A DNA stretch of 39,544 nucleotides, from contig JRWQ01000027.1 in NCBI GenBank assembly GCA_000775715.1, forward strand, positions 1-39,544, in the 5' to 3' direction. Shown here piece by piece: positions 1 to 8,280 of the stretch (its first letter is position 1; each line of letters begins with the position of its first letter). Source of the DNA: Vibrio tubiashii. Its GTDB lineage: Bacteria > Pseudomonadota > Gammaproteobacteria > Enterobacterales > Vibrionaceae. The notes beneath the pieces are model-generated. The model made no database searches. It was not told the origin of the DNA and was given only the letters and a program-made list of their open reading frames with translations. Position numbers and translations under genes: made by a program.

Positions 1-38
1 GCAATCCTGATATTGACTAATGTTGATATCGAAACTGC

Positions 39-115
39 GCGTCCTTAGCTCAGCTGGATAGAGTACCTGGCTACGAACCAGGCGGTCGGAGGTTCGAATC
101 CTCCAGGACGCGCCA
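39..115 (+). tRNA. tRNA-Arg(ACG)
   Basis: A 77-nt cloverleaf is visible. The acceptor stem GCGTCCT pairs with AGGACGC (105-111), followed by G and an encoded CCA (113-115). The anticodon arm CTGG-CTACGAA-CCAG puts ACG at 73-75, and the T arm carries GGTTCGAATCC. A34 would be read as inosine after TadA editing. Only 38 nt lie upstream, so its promoter, or further tRNAs of the same transcript, lie outside the window. Confidence 0.97.
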
Positions 116-120
116 CTTAC

Positions 121-155
121 AAAAAAGCCCTGCTAGAAATAGTAGGGCTTTTTGT
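121..155 (+). terminator. Intrinsic terminator after tRNA-Arg
   Basis: The hairpin AAAGCCCTGCT / AGTAGGGCTTT has a short loop and ends in a T-run, directly downstream of the tRNA CCA end. Confidence 0.85.
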
Positions 156-383
156 TTACATTTAATAAACATTTTTGAAACATTGTGTGCACAAGTTATT
201 GTTTCTACTTCTATTTTTTCATTTCTTTTAAGCCTATCGCAGTATCACTACTAGAATTCGCGTAACGTCAGAAAATACACAGTTATTTATGCTTATATGA
301 GTATGTATTGCAGTTTTATGTGATTTGTGTGACGAATAATTCCCTAGAATTGTGCATTATCCTCGATAGCACCTTAAACAAAA
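156..383. other. Non-coding stretch between tRNA-Arg and oad promoter
   Basis: AT-rich, with no plausible reading frame. A TGTGA half-site near 320 followed by TGACG could be a degenerate CRP site, but it lacks the second half (TCACA). Nothing else is supportable. Confidence 0.5.
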
Positions 384-411
384 TTGACAAACTTTAACCA
401 ATCGAGATAAT
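384..411 (+). promoter_or_regulatory. Sigma70 promoter for oadGAB
   Basis: A TTGACA (384-389) and GATAAT (406-411) pair with 16-bp spacing is the only near-consensus pair upstream of oadG. It predicts a leader of about 145 nt that contains the palindrome at 492-510. Confidence 0.6.
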
Positions 412-491
412 CCTAGACCTCTTGTCAGGATTTTACTGCATATTCTGGCCACATGAGTGCTAGCGACAAGCTAGTTAAATTAGTGTCTAGC

Positions 492-510
492 TATAGCAAT
501 GATTGCTATA
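492..510. promoter_or_regulatory. Perfect palindrome in the oad leader
   Basis: TATAGCAA-TGA-TTGCTATA is a perfect 8-bp inverted repeat around TGA, about 54 bp before the oadG start. It lies downstream of the predicted promoter, so it could be a repressor operator or an RNA hairpin. No regulator gene sits next to it. Confidence 0.5.
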
Positions 511-563
511 TTGAGCTGGTCACCTAATGCTGTTGTCAGGATGACAAAGAAAGGATGCAAAAA

Positions 564-821
564 ATGGATAATATTGGAAGCCTGCTAGTAGAGGCGGCAA
601 CCCTGATGCTAACAGGGATGTCTGTCGTTTTTACTTTCCTCACTATTCTTGTTTATCTCGTTCGGTTAATGTCCAAATTGGTACCAGAAGAAGTACCTGA
701 GCCGATCGCTACACCTAATCAAAATAACAAAGTTCAATCACCATCTTCTGCTGTTAGCCCTAAGGTAGTTGCGGCCATTTCCGCAGCGGTACACCAGTAC
801 CGTACCTCTACCGCTAAGTAG
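564..821 (+). CDS. oadG: Oxaloacetate decarboxylase gamma subunit OadG
   Basis: Small membrane-anchored gamma subunit of the Na+-translocating oxaloacetate decarboxylase, which holds the biotinylated alpha subunit to the membrane beta subunit. The protein is 85 aa: one N-terminal transmembrane helix (about residues 7-32), then a hydrophilic, Pro/Ser-rich cytoplasmic tail, as is usual for OadG. An upstream in-frame ATG at 555 abuts the AAAGAAAGG ribosome site (546-554), whereas the ATG at 564 has 9-nt spacing, so 564 is preferred. It is the first gene of oadG-oadA-oadB. The call rests on size, topology and context, since the family is poorly conserved in sequence. Confidence 0.9.
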   Translation: MDNIGSLLVEAATLMLTGMSVVFTFLTILVYLVRLMSKLVPEEVPEPIATPNQNNKVQSPSSAVSPKVVAAISAAVHQYRTSTAK

Positions 822-852
822 CATTTGATAGGATTAAAAGGAGTTAATGAGC

Positions 853-2637
853 ATGTCTAAACCACTAGCTTTAACGGACGTGGTCCTTCGTGACGCCCAT
901 CAATCGCTATTTGCGACTCGTATGCGTTTAGAGGATATGTTACCTATCGCAGAGGAACTCGATAAAGTCGGTTACTGGTCTCTTGAAACATGGGGCGGTG
1001 CGACTTTTGATTCTTGCATTCGATTCTTGGGGGAAGATCCTTGGGAACGTCTACGAGCGTTGAAAAAAGCGATGCCAAACACGCCAATGCAAATGTTGCT
1101 GCGTGGTCAAAACCTTCTAGGTTATCGTCATTATGCCGATGATGTGGTTGAAAAATTTGTTGAGCGTGCCCATGCCAATGGTATGGACGTTTTCCGTATC
1201 TTTGATGCGATGAACGATGTACGTAACTTCGAAAAAGCGGTTAAAGCGGCTGTTGATGTCGGCGCCCATGCCCAAGGTACGCTTTCTTACACAACCAGCC
1301 CGGTACACAACACCGATACTTGGGTCGATCTCGCTAAGCGACTTGAGGATCTTGGTTGTCACTCTTTATGTATTAAAGATATGTCTGGCTTGCTTAAGCC
1401 ATATGAAGCGGAAGAGTTAATTACTCGAATCAAGTCTTCTACTGATATTCCTTTGGCGCTTCATTGTCACGCAACGACTGGTCTATCAACGGCGACAGCT
1501 GTAAAAGCTGTGGAAGCGGGCGTTGATATTCTTGATACGGCAATCTCTTCAATGAGCTGTACTTACGGTCATACACCTACAGAGACTGTTGTAGCCATGC
1601 TGCAAGGCACCGAACGTGATACCAACCTCAAGCTTGACCAAATAGAACCAATTGCAGCTTACTTCCGTGATGTTCGTAAGAAGTACGCTAAATTTGAAGG
1701 TCAGTTAAAAGGTGTTGATTCACGTATCCTTATCGCTCAAGTACCCGGCGGCATGTTAACTAACATGGAAGGCCAGCTAAAAGAGCAAGGCGCGGCAGAT
1801 AAGTTGGATGAAGTATTAGAAGAGATCCCACGCGTACGTAAAGATCTTGGTTACATCCCTCTAGTAACGCCGACATCTCAGATCGTCGGTACACAAGCGG
1901 TGATCAATGTTCTTACAGGTGAACGCTATAAGAGCATCACCAAAGAGACTGCAGGCGTACTGAAAGGCGAGTACGGCGCAGCACCAGCAGAAGTCAATGC
2001 TGAGCTACAAGCGAAAGTTCTGGATGGTGGTGAAGCGATTACTTGTCGCCCGGCTGATCTGCTGGAGTCAGAGTTGAACTCATTGACCGAAGAGCTACTA
2101 ACTAAAGCTAAAGAGGAAGACATTTCATTGGCGGAAGATACCGTCGATGACGTACTGACTTACGCACTGTTCCCTCAGGTTGGTTTGAAGTTCCTTAAAA
2201 ACCGTCGTAACCCAGATGCATTTGAGCCTGCGCCATGGCTAGAAGAAGCTCCTGCGGCTCTTCAAGCGCAACCTGCTCAAGGTGGTATTGAAACATACAG
2301 CGTTAAGGTTGATGGTCAGGTTTACGATGTAGAAGTTGGCCCTCAAGGTCAGCTAACGTCTGTTGCACCTGCTGCAAATGCACAGCCTGCAGCTGCGCCT
2401 GCTCCAGCGGCCCCTGCTGGTAACAGCGAGATGGTCCCTGCGCCTTTAGCGGGTAACATCTTTAAGGTTAATGTTCAAAGCGGTGCTCAAGTTGCTGAAG
2501 GTGACGTACTACTGATTCTTGAAGCAATGAAGATGGAAACAGAAGTACGCGCAGCTCGCGGCGGCATTGTCCAAGATCTCCACGTTAAAGAAGGTGATTC
2601 TGTAACGGTTGGTGCTCCACTACTGAGTTTAGCGTAA
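853..2637 (+). CDS. oadA: Oxaloacetate decarboxylase alpha subunit OadA (biotin carboxyltransferase)
   Basis: Cytoplasmic carboxyltransferase that moves the C4 carboxyl of oxaloacetate to its own biotin, giving pyruvate. The carboxybiotin is then decarboxylated by OadB, driving Na+ export. In the 594-aa protein, the N-terminal TIM-barrel carboxyltransferase domain begins with DVVLRDAHQS (D14) and has the active-site lysine in CIKDMSG (K175) and the metal ligands in HCHATTG (H204, H206). A PYC/OADA conserved domain follows, then an Ala/Pro-rich swinging linker (about 510-525) and a biotinyl domain with EAMKMET (K560 biotinylated). The start at 853 has AAGGAG at 838-843 with 9-nt spacing; an ATG at 847 would be only 3 nt away. 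It lies between oadG and oadB. Confidence 0.97.
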   Translation: MSKPLALTDVVLRDAHQSLFATRMRLEDMLPIAEELDKVGYWSLETWGGATFDSCIRFLGEDPWERLRALKKAMPNTPMQMLLRGQNLLGYRHYADDVVEKFVERAHANGMDVFRIFDAMNDVRNFEKAVKAAVDVGAHAQGTLSYTTSPVHNTDTWVDLAKRLEDLGCHSLCIKDMSGLLKPYEAEELITRIKSSTDIPLALHCHATTGLSTATAVKAVEAGVDILDTAISSMSCTYGHTPTETVVAMLQGTERDTNLKLDQIEPIAAYFRDVRKKYAKFEGQLKGVDSRILIAQVPGGMLTNMEGQLKEQGAADKLDEVLEEIPRVRKDLGYIPLVTPTSQIVGTQAVINVLTGERYKSITKETAGVLKGEYGAAPAEVNAELQAKVLDGGEAITCRPADLLESELNSLTEELLTKAKEEDISLAEDTVDDVLTYALFPQVGLKFLKNRRNPDAFEPAPWLEEAPAALQAQPAQGGIETYSVKVDGQVYDVEVGPQGQLTSVAPAANAQPAAAPAPAAPAGNSEMVPAPLAGNIFKVNVQSGAQVAEGDVLLILEAMKMETEVRAARGGIVQDLHVKEGDSVTVGAPLLSLA

Positions 2638-2646
2638 GGGATTACC

Positions 2647-3777
2647 ATGGAAGGATTAATGACCTTATGGTCAGAAACAGGGATCGCTCACTTTGAGTTT
2701 GGCCAACTATGTATGATCTTAGTTGGTTGTACTCTGCTGTTTTTGGCTATTCGCAAAGGCTTTGAGCCACTGCTTCTGCTACCGATTGGTTTTGGTGCAA
2801 TCTTGGCCAATATTCCCAATGCAGGTTTTACCGAAGAAGGCGGCTTGCTGTACTACGTCTATTACGTTGGTATTGAATCGGGCATATTCCCACTGCTTAT
2901 CTTCATGGGTGTGGGAGCCATGACAGACTTTGGTGCCTTGATAGCTAACCCAAAAACCTTGTGGTTAGGTGCTGCAGCACAGTTTGGTATCTTCGCGACC
3001 CTATTTGGCGCAATCATGCTTAACTACGTGCCGGGTATGGAATTCAGCATGGCGGACGCTGCATCAATTGCCATCATCGGTGGTGCAGACGGCCCTACAG
3101 CGATCTTCTTAGCTAGCCAATTATCACCTGACTTGCTTGGTGCGATTGCCGTTGCTGCGTATAGTTACATGGCATTGGTGCCAATCATTCAACCACCAAT
3201 TATGAAAGCGTTAACGTCTCCTGAAGAACGTAAGATTCAGATGGCACAGCTACGCCATGTAAGCAAAGGAGAGAAAATTCTCTTCCCGCTTGCAGTGTTG
3301 CTGATGACTATTCTGTTCTTACCTGCAGCAACACCACTAGTGGGTATGTTCTGTCTGGGTAACTTGATGCGTGAAGCTGGCGTGGTTGACCGCTTGTCTA
3401 AAACAGCGCAGAACGAGTTGATTAACATCGTGACCATCTTCCTTGGTCTTGGCGTTGGTTCTAAGCTTCAAGCAGATGAGTTTCTCAATGTAGAAACCCT
3501 AGGTATTTTGGCATTGGGTGCCGTGGCGTTTAGTATCGGAACCGCGGGTGGTGTATTGATGGCTAAAGTGCTGAACAAGCTCTCTAAAGAAGACATCAAC
3601 CCTCTTATTGGGGCTGCGGGTGTCTCTGCAGTACCAATGGCAGCACGAGTAGTCAATAAAGTCGGTTTGGATGCAAACCCGCAAAACTTCCTACTGATGC
3701 ACGCAATGGGACCAAACGTAGCAGGTGTACTTGGCTCAGCTGTGGCAGCAGGTATTTTGCTCGCACTTGTGGGTTAA
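2647..3777 (+). CDS. oadB: Oxaloacetate decarboxylase beta subunit OadB (Na+ pump)
   Basis: Integral-membrane beta subunit, which decarboxylates carboxybiotin on OadA and couples this to export of Na+. The 376-aa protein is almost entirely hydrophobic, with about nine membrane segments. It carries the family's re-entrant motif GGADGPTAIF at residues 145-154, with D148 the conserved Na+/proton-binding aspartate, and a second conserved polar region GLGVGSKLQADEFL. It starts 9 nt after the oadA stop behind AAGGGA, and the operon ends at the terminator at 3852. The second in-frame ATG (2659) also has AAGGA upstream, so a start four residues later is possible. Confidence 0.96.
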   Translation: MEGLMTLWSETGIAHFEFGQLCMILVGCTLLFLAIRKGFEPLLLLPIGFGAILANIPNAGFTEEGGLLYYVYYVGIESGIFPLLIFMGVGAMTDFGALIANPKTLWLGAAAQFGIFATLFGAIMLNYVPGMEFSMADAASIAIIGGADGPTAIFLASQLSPDLLGAIAVAAYSYMALVPIIQPPIMKALTSPEERKIQMAQLRHVSKGEKILFPLAVLLMTILFLPAATPLVGMFCLGNLMREAGVVDRLSKTAQNELINIVTIFLGLGVGSKLQADEFLNVETLGILALGAVAFSIGTAGGVLMAKVLNKLSKEDINPLIGAAGVSAVPMAARVVNKVGLDANPQNFLLMHAMGPNVAGVLGSAVAAGILLALVG

Positions 3778-3851
3778 ATCGCTTCTCGAGTTAGTTATTG
3801 GTTAATTTGAGAGCAAGTGGTTAACTTGCTAACAATAAATGGTATATATTC

Positions 3852-3878
3852 AAAGGGATGCTTTCGCATCCCTTTTTT
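3852..3878 (+). terminator. Intrinsic terminator of the oad operon
   Basis: AAAGGGATGC-tttc-GCATCCC followed by TTTTTT. A textbook hairpin with a T-run, 75 bp after the oadB stop. Confidence 0.92.
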
Positions 3879-3900
3879 GTATCGATAGGGAAATGATGAA

Positions 3901-4851
3901 ATGGAAAACAAGCAAATCGCAATCTCTCAATTTGGTGATCCAGACGTTCTCGTTACTCAGGTCTCACCGATTCCTAAGCCACAAGCAGATGAAGTGCTGG
4001 TTAGAGTGCACTTTGCCGGTGTGAATCCTATCGATGTAAAAACACGGGCAGGATTGGGGTGGGCTGCCTCTGAGAATAAAGATAATTTACCTTGGGTGCC
4101 TGGCTATGATATCTCGGGTCAGGTGGTTTCTGTTGGTGAACAATCAGAGCGTTTTTCAGTTGGTGATAATGTCGCAGGGTTTGTTGGTTTTCCGCTTTCC
4201 GGAGGTGGATATAGCCAATATATCTGCGTTTCCCAAGGTGCGCTGAGCTTAGTGCCAGATTCCGTGACACTAGAAGCGGCTGCAGCTTTACCTTTAGCTG
4301 GTCAAACAGCGGTTCAAGCCTTGGATAAGGCAGGTGTACATGAGGGGGATCGAGTACTGATTTTAGCTGGGGCAGGTGGCGTTGGTCATATTGCGATTCA
4401 AGTTGCTGTGGCAGCAAAAGCGGAGGTGTTTACCACCTGCAGTGAAGCTAACTTAGATTATATGGCGACATTAGGTGCCCATGCCGTCAACTACCAATTT
4501 GCACCTGTTTCAGAGCGTGTAGAGGAAGCCGATGTATTGATCGATCTGGTCGGTGGTGATGCAGCACTTGATGCGCTGAAATGCTTGAAAGATGGCGCTA
4601 AAGTGGTGACAGTACCGACTCTTACCGCTGAACTTATCTGTGAGAAAGCCAAATTGCTCGGTTTTGACGCCACAGGAATGTTGGTTGACCCCAATCCAGA
4701 GCAGCTTGATGCGCTGCTTTATATGGTGAGTGTCGGTCTAGTGAAAACAGAAATTCAAAATGTCTACCCTATGAGCGAAGTGAAAGCCGCACATAAGCAG
4801 ATTGAATCCGGACATACCAGAGGCAAGGTGTTGCTTGATATGAAATGTTAG
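3901..4851 (+). CDS. Zinc-independent MDR oxidoreductase (quinone reductase-like)
   Basis: Medium-chain dehydrogenase/reductase of the NADP-dependent quinone-oxidoreductase type, 316 aa. The N-terminal GroES-like catalytic domain has GVNPIDVKTRAG (residues 40-51), PWVPGYDISGQV and VGDNVAGF. The Rossmann fold has the nucleotide-binding AGAGGVGHIAIQ at 156-167. The catalytic-zinc cysteines and the structural-zinc cysteine cluster of alcohol dehydrogenases are absent, which fits the zinc-free subfamily. Substrate cannot be read from sequence. AGGG (3887-3890) precedes the ATG. Its last 7 bp overlap the next gene, so the two are probably cotranscribed. Confidence 0.88.
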   Translation: MENKQIAISQFGDPDVLVTQVSPIPKPQADEVLVRVHFAGVNPIDVKTRAGLGWAASENKDNLPWVPGYDISGQVVSVGEQSERFSVGDNVAGFVGFPLSGGGYSQYICVSQGALSLVPDSVTLEAAAALPLAGQTAVQALDKAGVHEGDRVLILAGAGGVGHIAIQVAVAAKAEVFTTCSEANLDYMATLGAHAVNYQFAPVSERVEEADVLIDLVGGDAALDALKCLKDGAKVVTVPTLTAELICEKAKLLGFDATGMLVDPNPEQLDALLYMVSVGLVKTEIQNVYPMSEVKAAHKQIESGHTRGKVLLDMKC

Positions 4852-5318
4852 AAGCGTTTAACAGCGCATTTGAATCTTTTGCTCTTTGGTTTTCTGATTC
4901 GGCACTGTGGGTACTATTTTTTAGTGGCTTCCTCAGTGCCACTTTATTGCCGGGAGGCTCAGAAGCAGGTTTAATTGCCACATTAAGCCTCAATCAATTT
5001 TCGACTCCCATCATTATCATAGTGGCTACCCTGGGCAATACCTTGGGGGGGCTAACCAACTATTGGTTAGGTTTGTGGTTACCTAACCGAACTCAAAATG
5101 AAAAACATGGTCATAAAGCCTTAGTGTGGCTCAATAAATATGGCTATTGGTCGCTTCTTTTTAGTTGGTTGCCTGTAATAGGCGACCCACTGTGTTTGGC
5201 AGCTGGTTGGCTGCGAATGCGTTTTTGGCCCTGTTTTTGGCTAATATTGATCGGCAAAGCACTCCGTTATTCTCTGCTTGCTGCTATTTTTTACGGTTTT
5301 TTTAAGGGGATGTCATGA
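4845..5318 (+). CDS. yqaA: YqaA family membrane protein (DedA/VTT fold)
   Basis: Small inner-membrane protein of the DedA superfamily, close to E. coli YqaA in size (157 aa) and genomic position near gshA and luxS. It shows hydrophobic segments at about 14-40, 55-78, 99-115 and 128-152, and the motif LLPGGSEAGLI (about residues 31-41), where DedA proteins have a re-entrant loop. VTT proteins are linked to lipid-carrier flipping, but for YqaA itself the role is unknown. It starts 7 bp inside the upstream oxidoreductase gene and its stop overlaps the next start (ATGA), indicating translational coupling in a three-gene unit. Confidence 0.85.
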   Translation: MLEAFNSAFESFALWFSDSALWVLFFSGFLSATLLPGGSEAGLIATLSLNQFSTPIIIIVATLGNTLGGLTNYWLGLWLPNRTQNEKHGHKALVWLNKYGYWSLLFSWLPVIGDPLCLAAGWLRMRFWPCFWLILIGKALRYSLLAAIFYGFFKGMS

Positions 5319-8173
5319 GAAAAGTTTGGCTTAGTGCTATTTCTCTTGTCGCACTTTACGGTTGTACCTCTAGCAGCCTAACTTCTGTTCCATTTTTATC
5401 ATCAGTGCCGAAGGGCGTGACTCTGATTGAAGAGCTCGACGCCCAACCAGGCAAAGCAACGATTCCATATTCTAAATATCAGCTTGATAATGGCTTAACC
5501 GTGATCTTATCGCCTGATAGTTCTGATCCGTTAGTGCATGTTGATGTGACTTATCATGTTGGCTCCGCTCGTGAAGAGATCGGTAAATCAGGCTTTGCCC
5601 ACTTCTTCGAGCATATGATGTTTCAGGGTAGTGAAAATGTTGGCGACCAACAGCACTTTAAGATCATTACCGAAGCGGGGGGGACCTTGAATGGTACCAC
5701 TAATCGCGATCGCACCAACTACTTCGAAACCGTCCCTTCCAATCAGCTAGAGAAGATGTTGTGGTTAGAGTCAGATCGCATGGGCTTCTTACTCGATGCA
5801 GTCTCGCAACGTAAGTTTGAAATCCAGCGCGATACGGTTAAGAACGAACGAGCCCAGAACTACGACAATCGACCATATGGCTTAATGTGGGAGCGAATGG
5901 GAGAAGCCATGTACCCTGAGGGGCATCCATACTCTTGGCAAACCATAGGTTATGTTGAAGATCTTGACCGTGTCGATGTCAACGACCTAAAAGCCTTCTT
6001 CTTGCGCTGGTACGGGCCTAATAACGCTGTACTAACGATTGGTGGTGATATTGACGTTGACCAAACCTTAGAGTGGGTAAATAAGTATTTTGGCTCGATT
6101 CCAACAGGGCCAAAAGTTGAACGTGCACCAAAGCAGCCAGCAAAACTGACTGAAGATCGATATATTACCTTGGAAGATCGAATTCAACAGCCGATGCTGA
6201 TGATCGGCTGGCCAACTAAGTACAATGGCGCAGAGGATCAAGCTTCGATCAATGCGTTGGCGAATGTGCTAGGTAGTGGTGCGAACAGCCTGCTCTATCA
6301 AAAGTTAGTCAAAACGCAAAAGGCTGTAGATGCAGGTGCATTCCAAGATTGTGCTGAGCTCGCATGTACCTTTTATGTGTATGCGATGGCGCCGTCCGGA
6401 GAGAAAGGTTCACTTAAGCCCCTCTATCAAGAGTTGATGCAAACCTTAGGTGAGTTTGAGGACAAAGGTGTCGATGACGAACGACTAGAGCAGATCACCG
6501 GAATGGCAGAGGCTAATGCAGTGTTTGCTCTGCAAAGTGTGCGTGGCAAAGTTACCCAGCTTGCTTCGAACGAAACTTTCTTCTCAACGCCAGACCGAAT
6601 TCAGACTCAGTTAGAGCAGATTCGAGCAGTAACGCCTGAGTCAGTCATGCAAGCTTATAAAACGTATGTAAACGGCCACCATAAAGTCGCGTTAAGTGTT
6701 GTGCCTCGTGGCAAAACCGAGTTTGCAGTGCAGCCTGCCACTTTCGTTACTCCACCACGTACACTACCTGAATACCAAAAAGTCACCGATGATGAGTTGG
6801 ATTACCGTCGAGCGACAGACTCCTTTGACCGTTCTGTGATGCCTGAAGTGGCGGAAGGGGTTAAAGCACAAATGCCCAAGCTCTATAGAGTCTATTTTGA
6901 CAACGGAGCAGAGTTGCTTGGGACCGTAAGTTCTGAAACGCCAACAGTGCAAGTGAATATCAGCTTTCCTGCTGGTGAACGATATGTTGCTAAAGGCAAG
7001 GAGGGGCTGGCGAATTTGACCGCTGCTATGATGCAAGAAGCAACGCTCGACTCTAGCCTTGAGCAACTGCAAGCACGGCTTGATAAACTAGGAAGTACGG
7101 TCTCTATTAGTGCGGGAAACTACACCACGAGTATTTCTGTTTCGAGTTTAGAAAAGAATCTAACCGATACCCTCAACCTCGTAGAGGAAATGCTGTTCAA
7201 GCCTGCCTTCCGTCAGCAAGATTTTGATCGTTTGAAAAAGCAGATGCTTGAGGGACTTGTCTATCAGCACCAGAAGCCTGGCTGGATGGCATCTCAAGCA
7301 ACAAGGCAGGTACTGTTTGCAGACTCGGTATATCAGCGTTCAAATGACGGTACCGATGCTTCGGTTGCGAGTCTCACGCTTGATGACGTAAAAGCCTTCT
7401 ATGAACGTCATTATACTCCGCAAGGGGCGCAAATTGTCGTAGTGGGAGATATCAGTAGACGTCAGGTGAAGAAAGCTCTCGCCTTTATTGAAAACTGGAA
7501 AGGTGAGTTTGCGCCACTACTAAGGCCACAACTGGTGAAGCCGCTGTCGCAGCGAAAGATCTATTTAGTCGATAAACCAGGCGCACCGCAAAGTGTGGTT
7601 CGTATGGTTCGCCAAGGTTTACCATTCGATGCGACGGGAGAAACCTATCTGACCCAACTGGCTAACTTTAATTTGGCTGGCAATTTCAACAGTCGCTTGA
7701 ATCAGAACCTTCGTGAAGATAAGGGCTACACCTATGGAGCCAATGGCTACCTCGCTGCGAATCGCGAGGTCGGAGCGATTATATTCTCAGCGCAAGTTCG
7801 AGCTGACTCAACCATAGCTTCGATTGTTGAAATGGAGAAAGAGCTGCAAGAATATAGTGACAATGGTATTTCAGATGATGAGATGAAATTTTTACGCTTG
7901 GCTGTCGGTCAACAAGATGCACTAAAGTATGAAACGCCCTCACAGAAAACAGGGCTGCTTAATAGTATCCTTGCCTATAGTTTGGATGAAGACTATCTCA
8001 AGCAGAGAAACGAAATTGTAGAAACAGTTAACAAAGAAACTTTGGATAGACTAGCGAGCAAATGGTTTGCCCCTGCAGACTATCAAATTATTGTCGTTGG
8101 TGATGCGAAAACGTTAAAACCTAAGTTGAAAACTTTACATATTCCTATAGAAGAGCTTGAAATTATCCGTTAA
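5315..8173 (+). CDS. M16 (insulinase-like) zinc metallopeptidase, lipoprotein
   Basis: Two-module M16-family peptidase, 952 aa. The N-terminus is a lipoprotein signal with lipobox LYGC (Cys17), so it is expected on a membrane facing the periplasm. The first module has the inverted zinc motif HFFEH (H96, E99, H100), with E178 in VKNERAQ as the likely third ligand. The second half (about 490-952) repeats the M16 fold without an HxxEH motif, as usual for these paired-domain enzymes, and has the RxDKGYTYG-like substrate-clamp motif (REDKGYTYGANG). The substrate, probably oligopeptides or envelope proteins, cannot be assigned. The ATGA overlap with yqaA and AAGGGG upstream fix the start. Confidence 0.93.
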   Translation: MRKVWLSAISLVALYGCTSSSLTSVPFLSSVPKGVTLIEELDAQPGKATIPYSKYQLDNGLTVILSPDSSDPLVHVDVTYHVGSAREEIGKSGFAHFFEHMMFQGSENVGDQQHFKIITEAGGTLNGTTNRDRTNYFETVPSNQLEKMLWLESDRMGFLLDAVSQRKFEIQRDTVKNERAQNYDNRPYGLMWERMGEAMYPEGHPYSWQTIGYVEDLDRVDVNDLKAFFLRWYGPNNAVLTIGGDIDVDQTLEWVNKYFGSIPTGPKVERAPKQPAKLTEDRYITLEDRIQQPMLMIGWPTKYNGAEDQASINALANVLGSGANSLLYQKLVKTQKAVDAGAFQDCAELACTFYVYAMAPSGEKGSLKPLYQELMQTLGEFEDKGVDDERLEQITGMAEANAVFALQSVRGKVTQLASNETFFSTPDRIQTQLEQIRAVTPESVMQAYKTYVNGHHKVALSVVPRGKTEFAVQPATFVTPPRTLPEYQKVTDDELDYRRATDSFDRSVMPEVAEGVKAQMPKLYRVYFDNGAELLGTVSSETPTVQVNISFPAGERYVAKGKEGLANLTAAMMQEATLDSSLEQLQARLDKLGSTVSISAGNYTTSISVSSLEKNLTDTLNLVEEMLFKPAFRQQDFDRLKKQMLEGLVYQHQKPGWMASQATRQVLFADSVYQRSNDGTDASVASLTLDDVKAFYERHYTPQGAQIVVVGDISRRQVKKALAFIENWKGEFAPLLRPQLVKPLSQRKIYLVDKPGAPQSVVRMVRQGLPFDATGETYLTQLANFNLAGNFNSRLNQNLREDKGYTYGANGYLAANREVGAIIFSAQVRADSTIASIVEMEKELQEYSDNGISDDEMKFLRLAVGQQDALKYETPSQKTGLLNSILAYSLDEDYLKQRNEIVETVNKETLDRLASKWFAPADYQIIVVGDAKTLKPKLKTLHIPIEELEIIR

Positions 8174-8197
8174 AGCACACATAACATAGTGCATAGC

Positions 8198-8228
8198 AAA
8201 GGGTGACTTTGGTCACCCTTTATAAATT
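8198..8228 (+). terminator. Terminator after the M16 peptidase gene
   Basis: AAAGGGTGA-ctttgg-TCACCCTTT is a perfect 9-bp stem with a weak T-rich tail (TTTATAAATT). It separates the peptidase unit from gshA. Confidence 0.65.
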
Positions 8229-8238
8229 GTTTAGCCAG

Positions 8239-8256
8239 TTTGGCGTATTTGCCAAA
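8239..8256 (+). promoter_or_regulatory. Hairpin in the gshA leader
   Basis: TTTGGC-gtattt-GCCAAA lies 24 bp before the gshA start. An outer ATTGTTT (8226-8232) / AAACAAT (8254-8260) pairing is also possible and competes with the inner stem. It has no T-run, so it is more likely a leader structure than a terminator. Confidence 0.45.
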
Positions 8257-8280
8257 CAATAAATATAAGCGAACCTCATT

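Noticed and set aside
318..336. CRP site upstream of the oad promoter
   Set aside because: Only TGTGA is present; the spaced TCACA half is missing (TGACG).
4028..4417. 129-codon minus-strand frame within the oxidoreductase gene
   Set aside because: Shadow of a well-supported gene; Gln/His/Pro-rich product with no domain.
6764..7072. 102-codon minus-strand frame in the M16 peptidase gene
   Set aside because: Antisense shadow within a conserved peptidase; no ribosome site.
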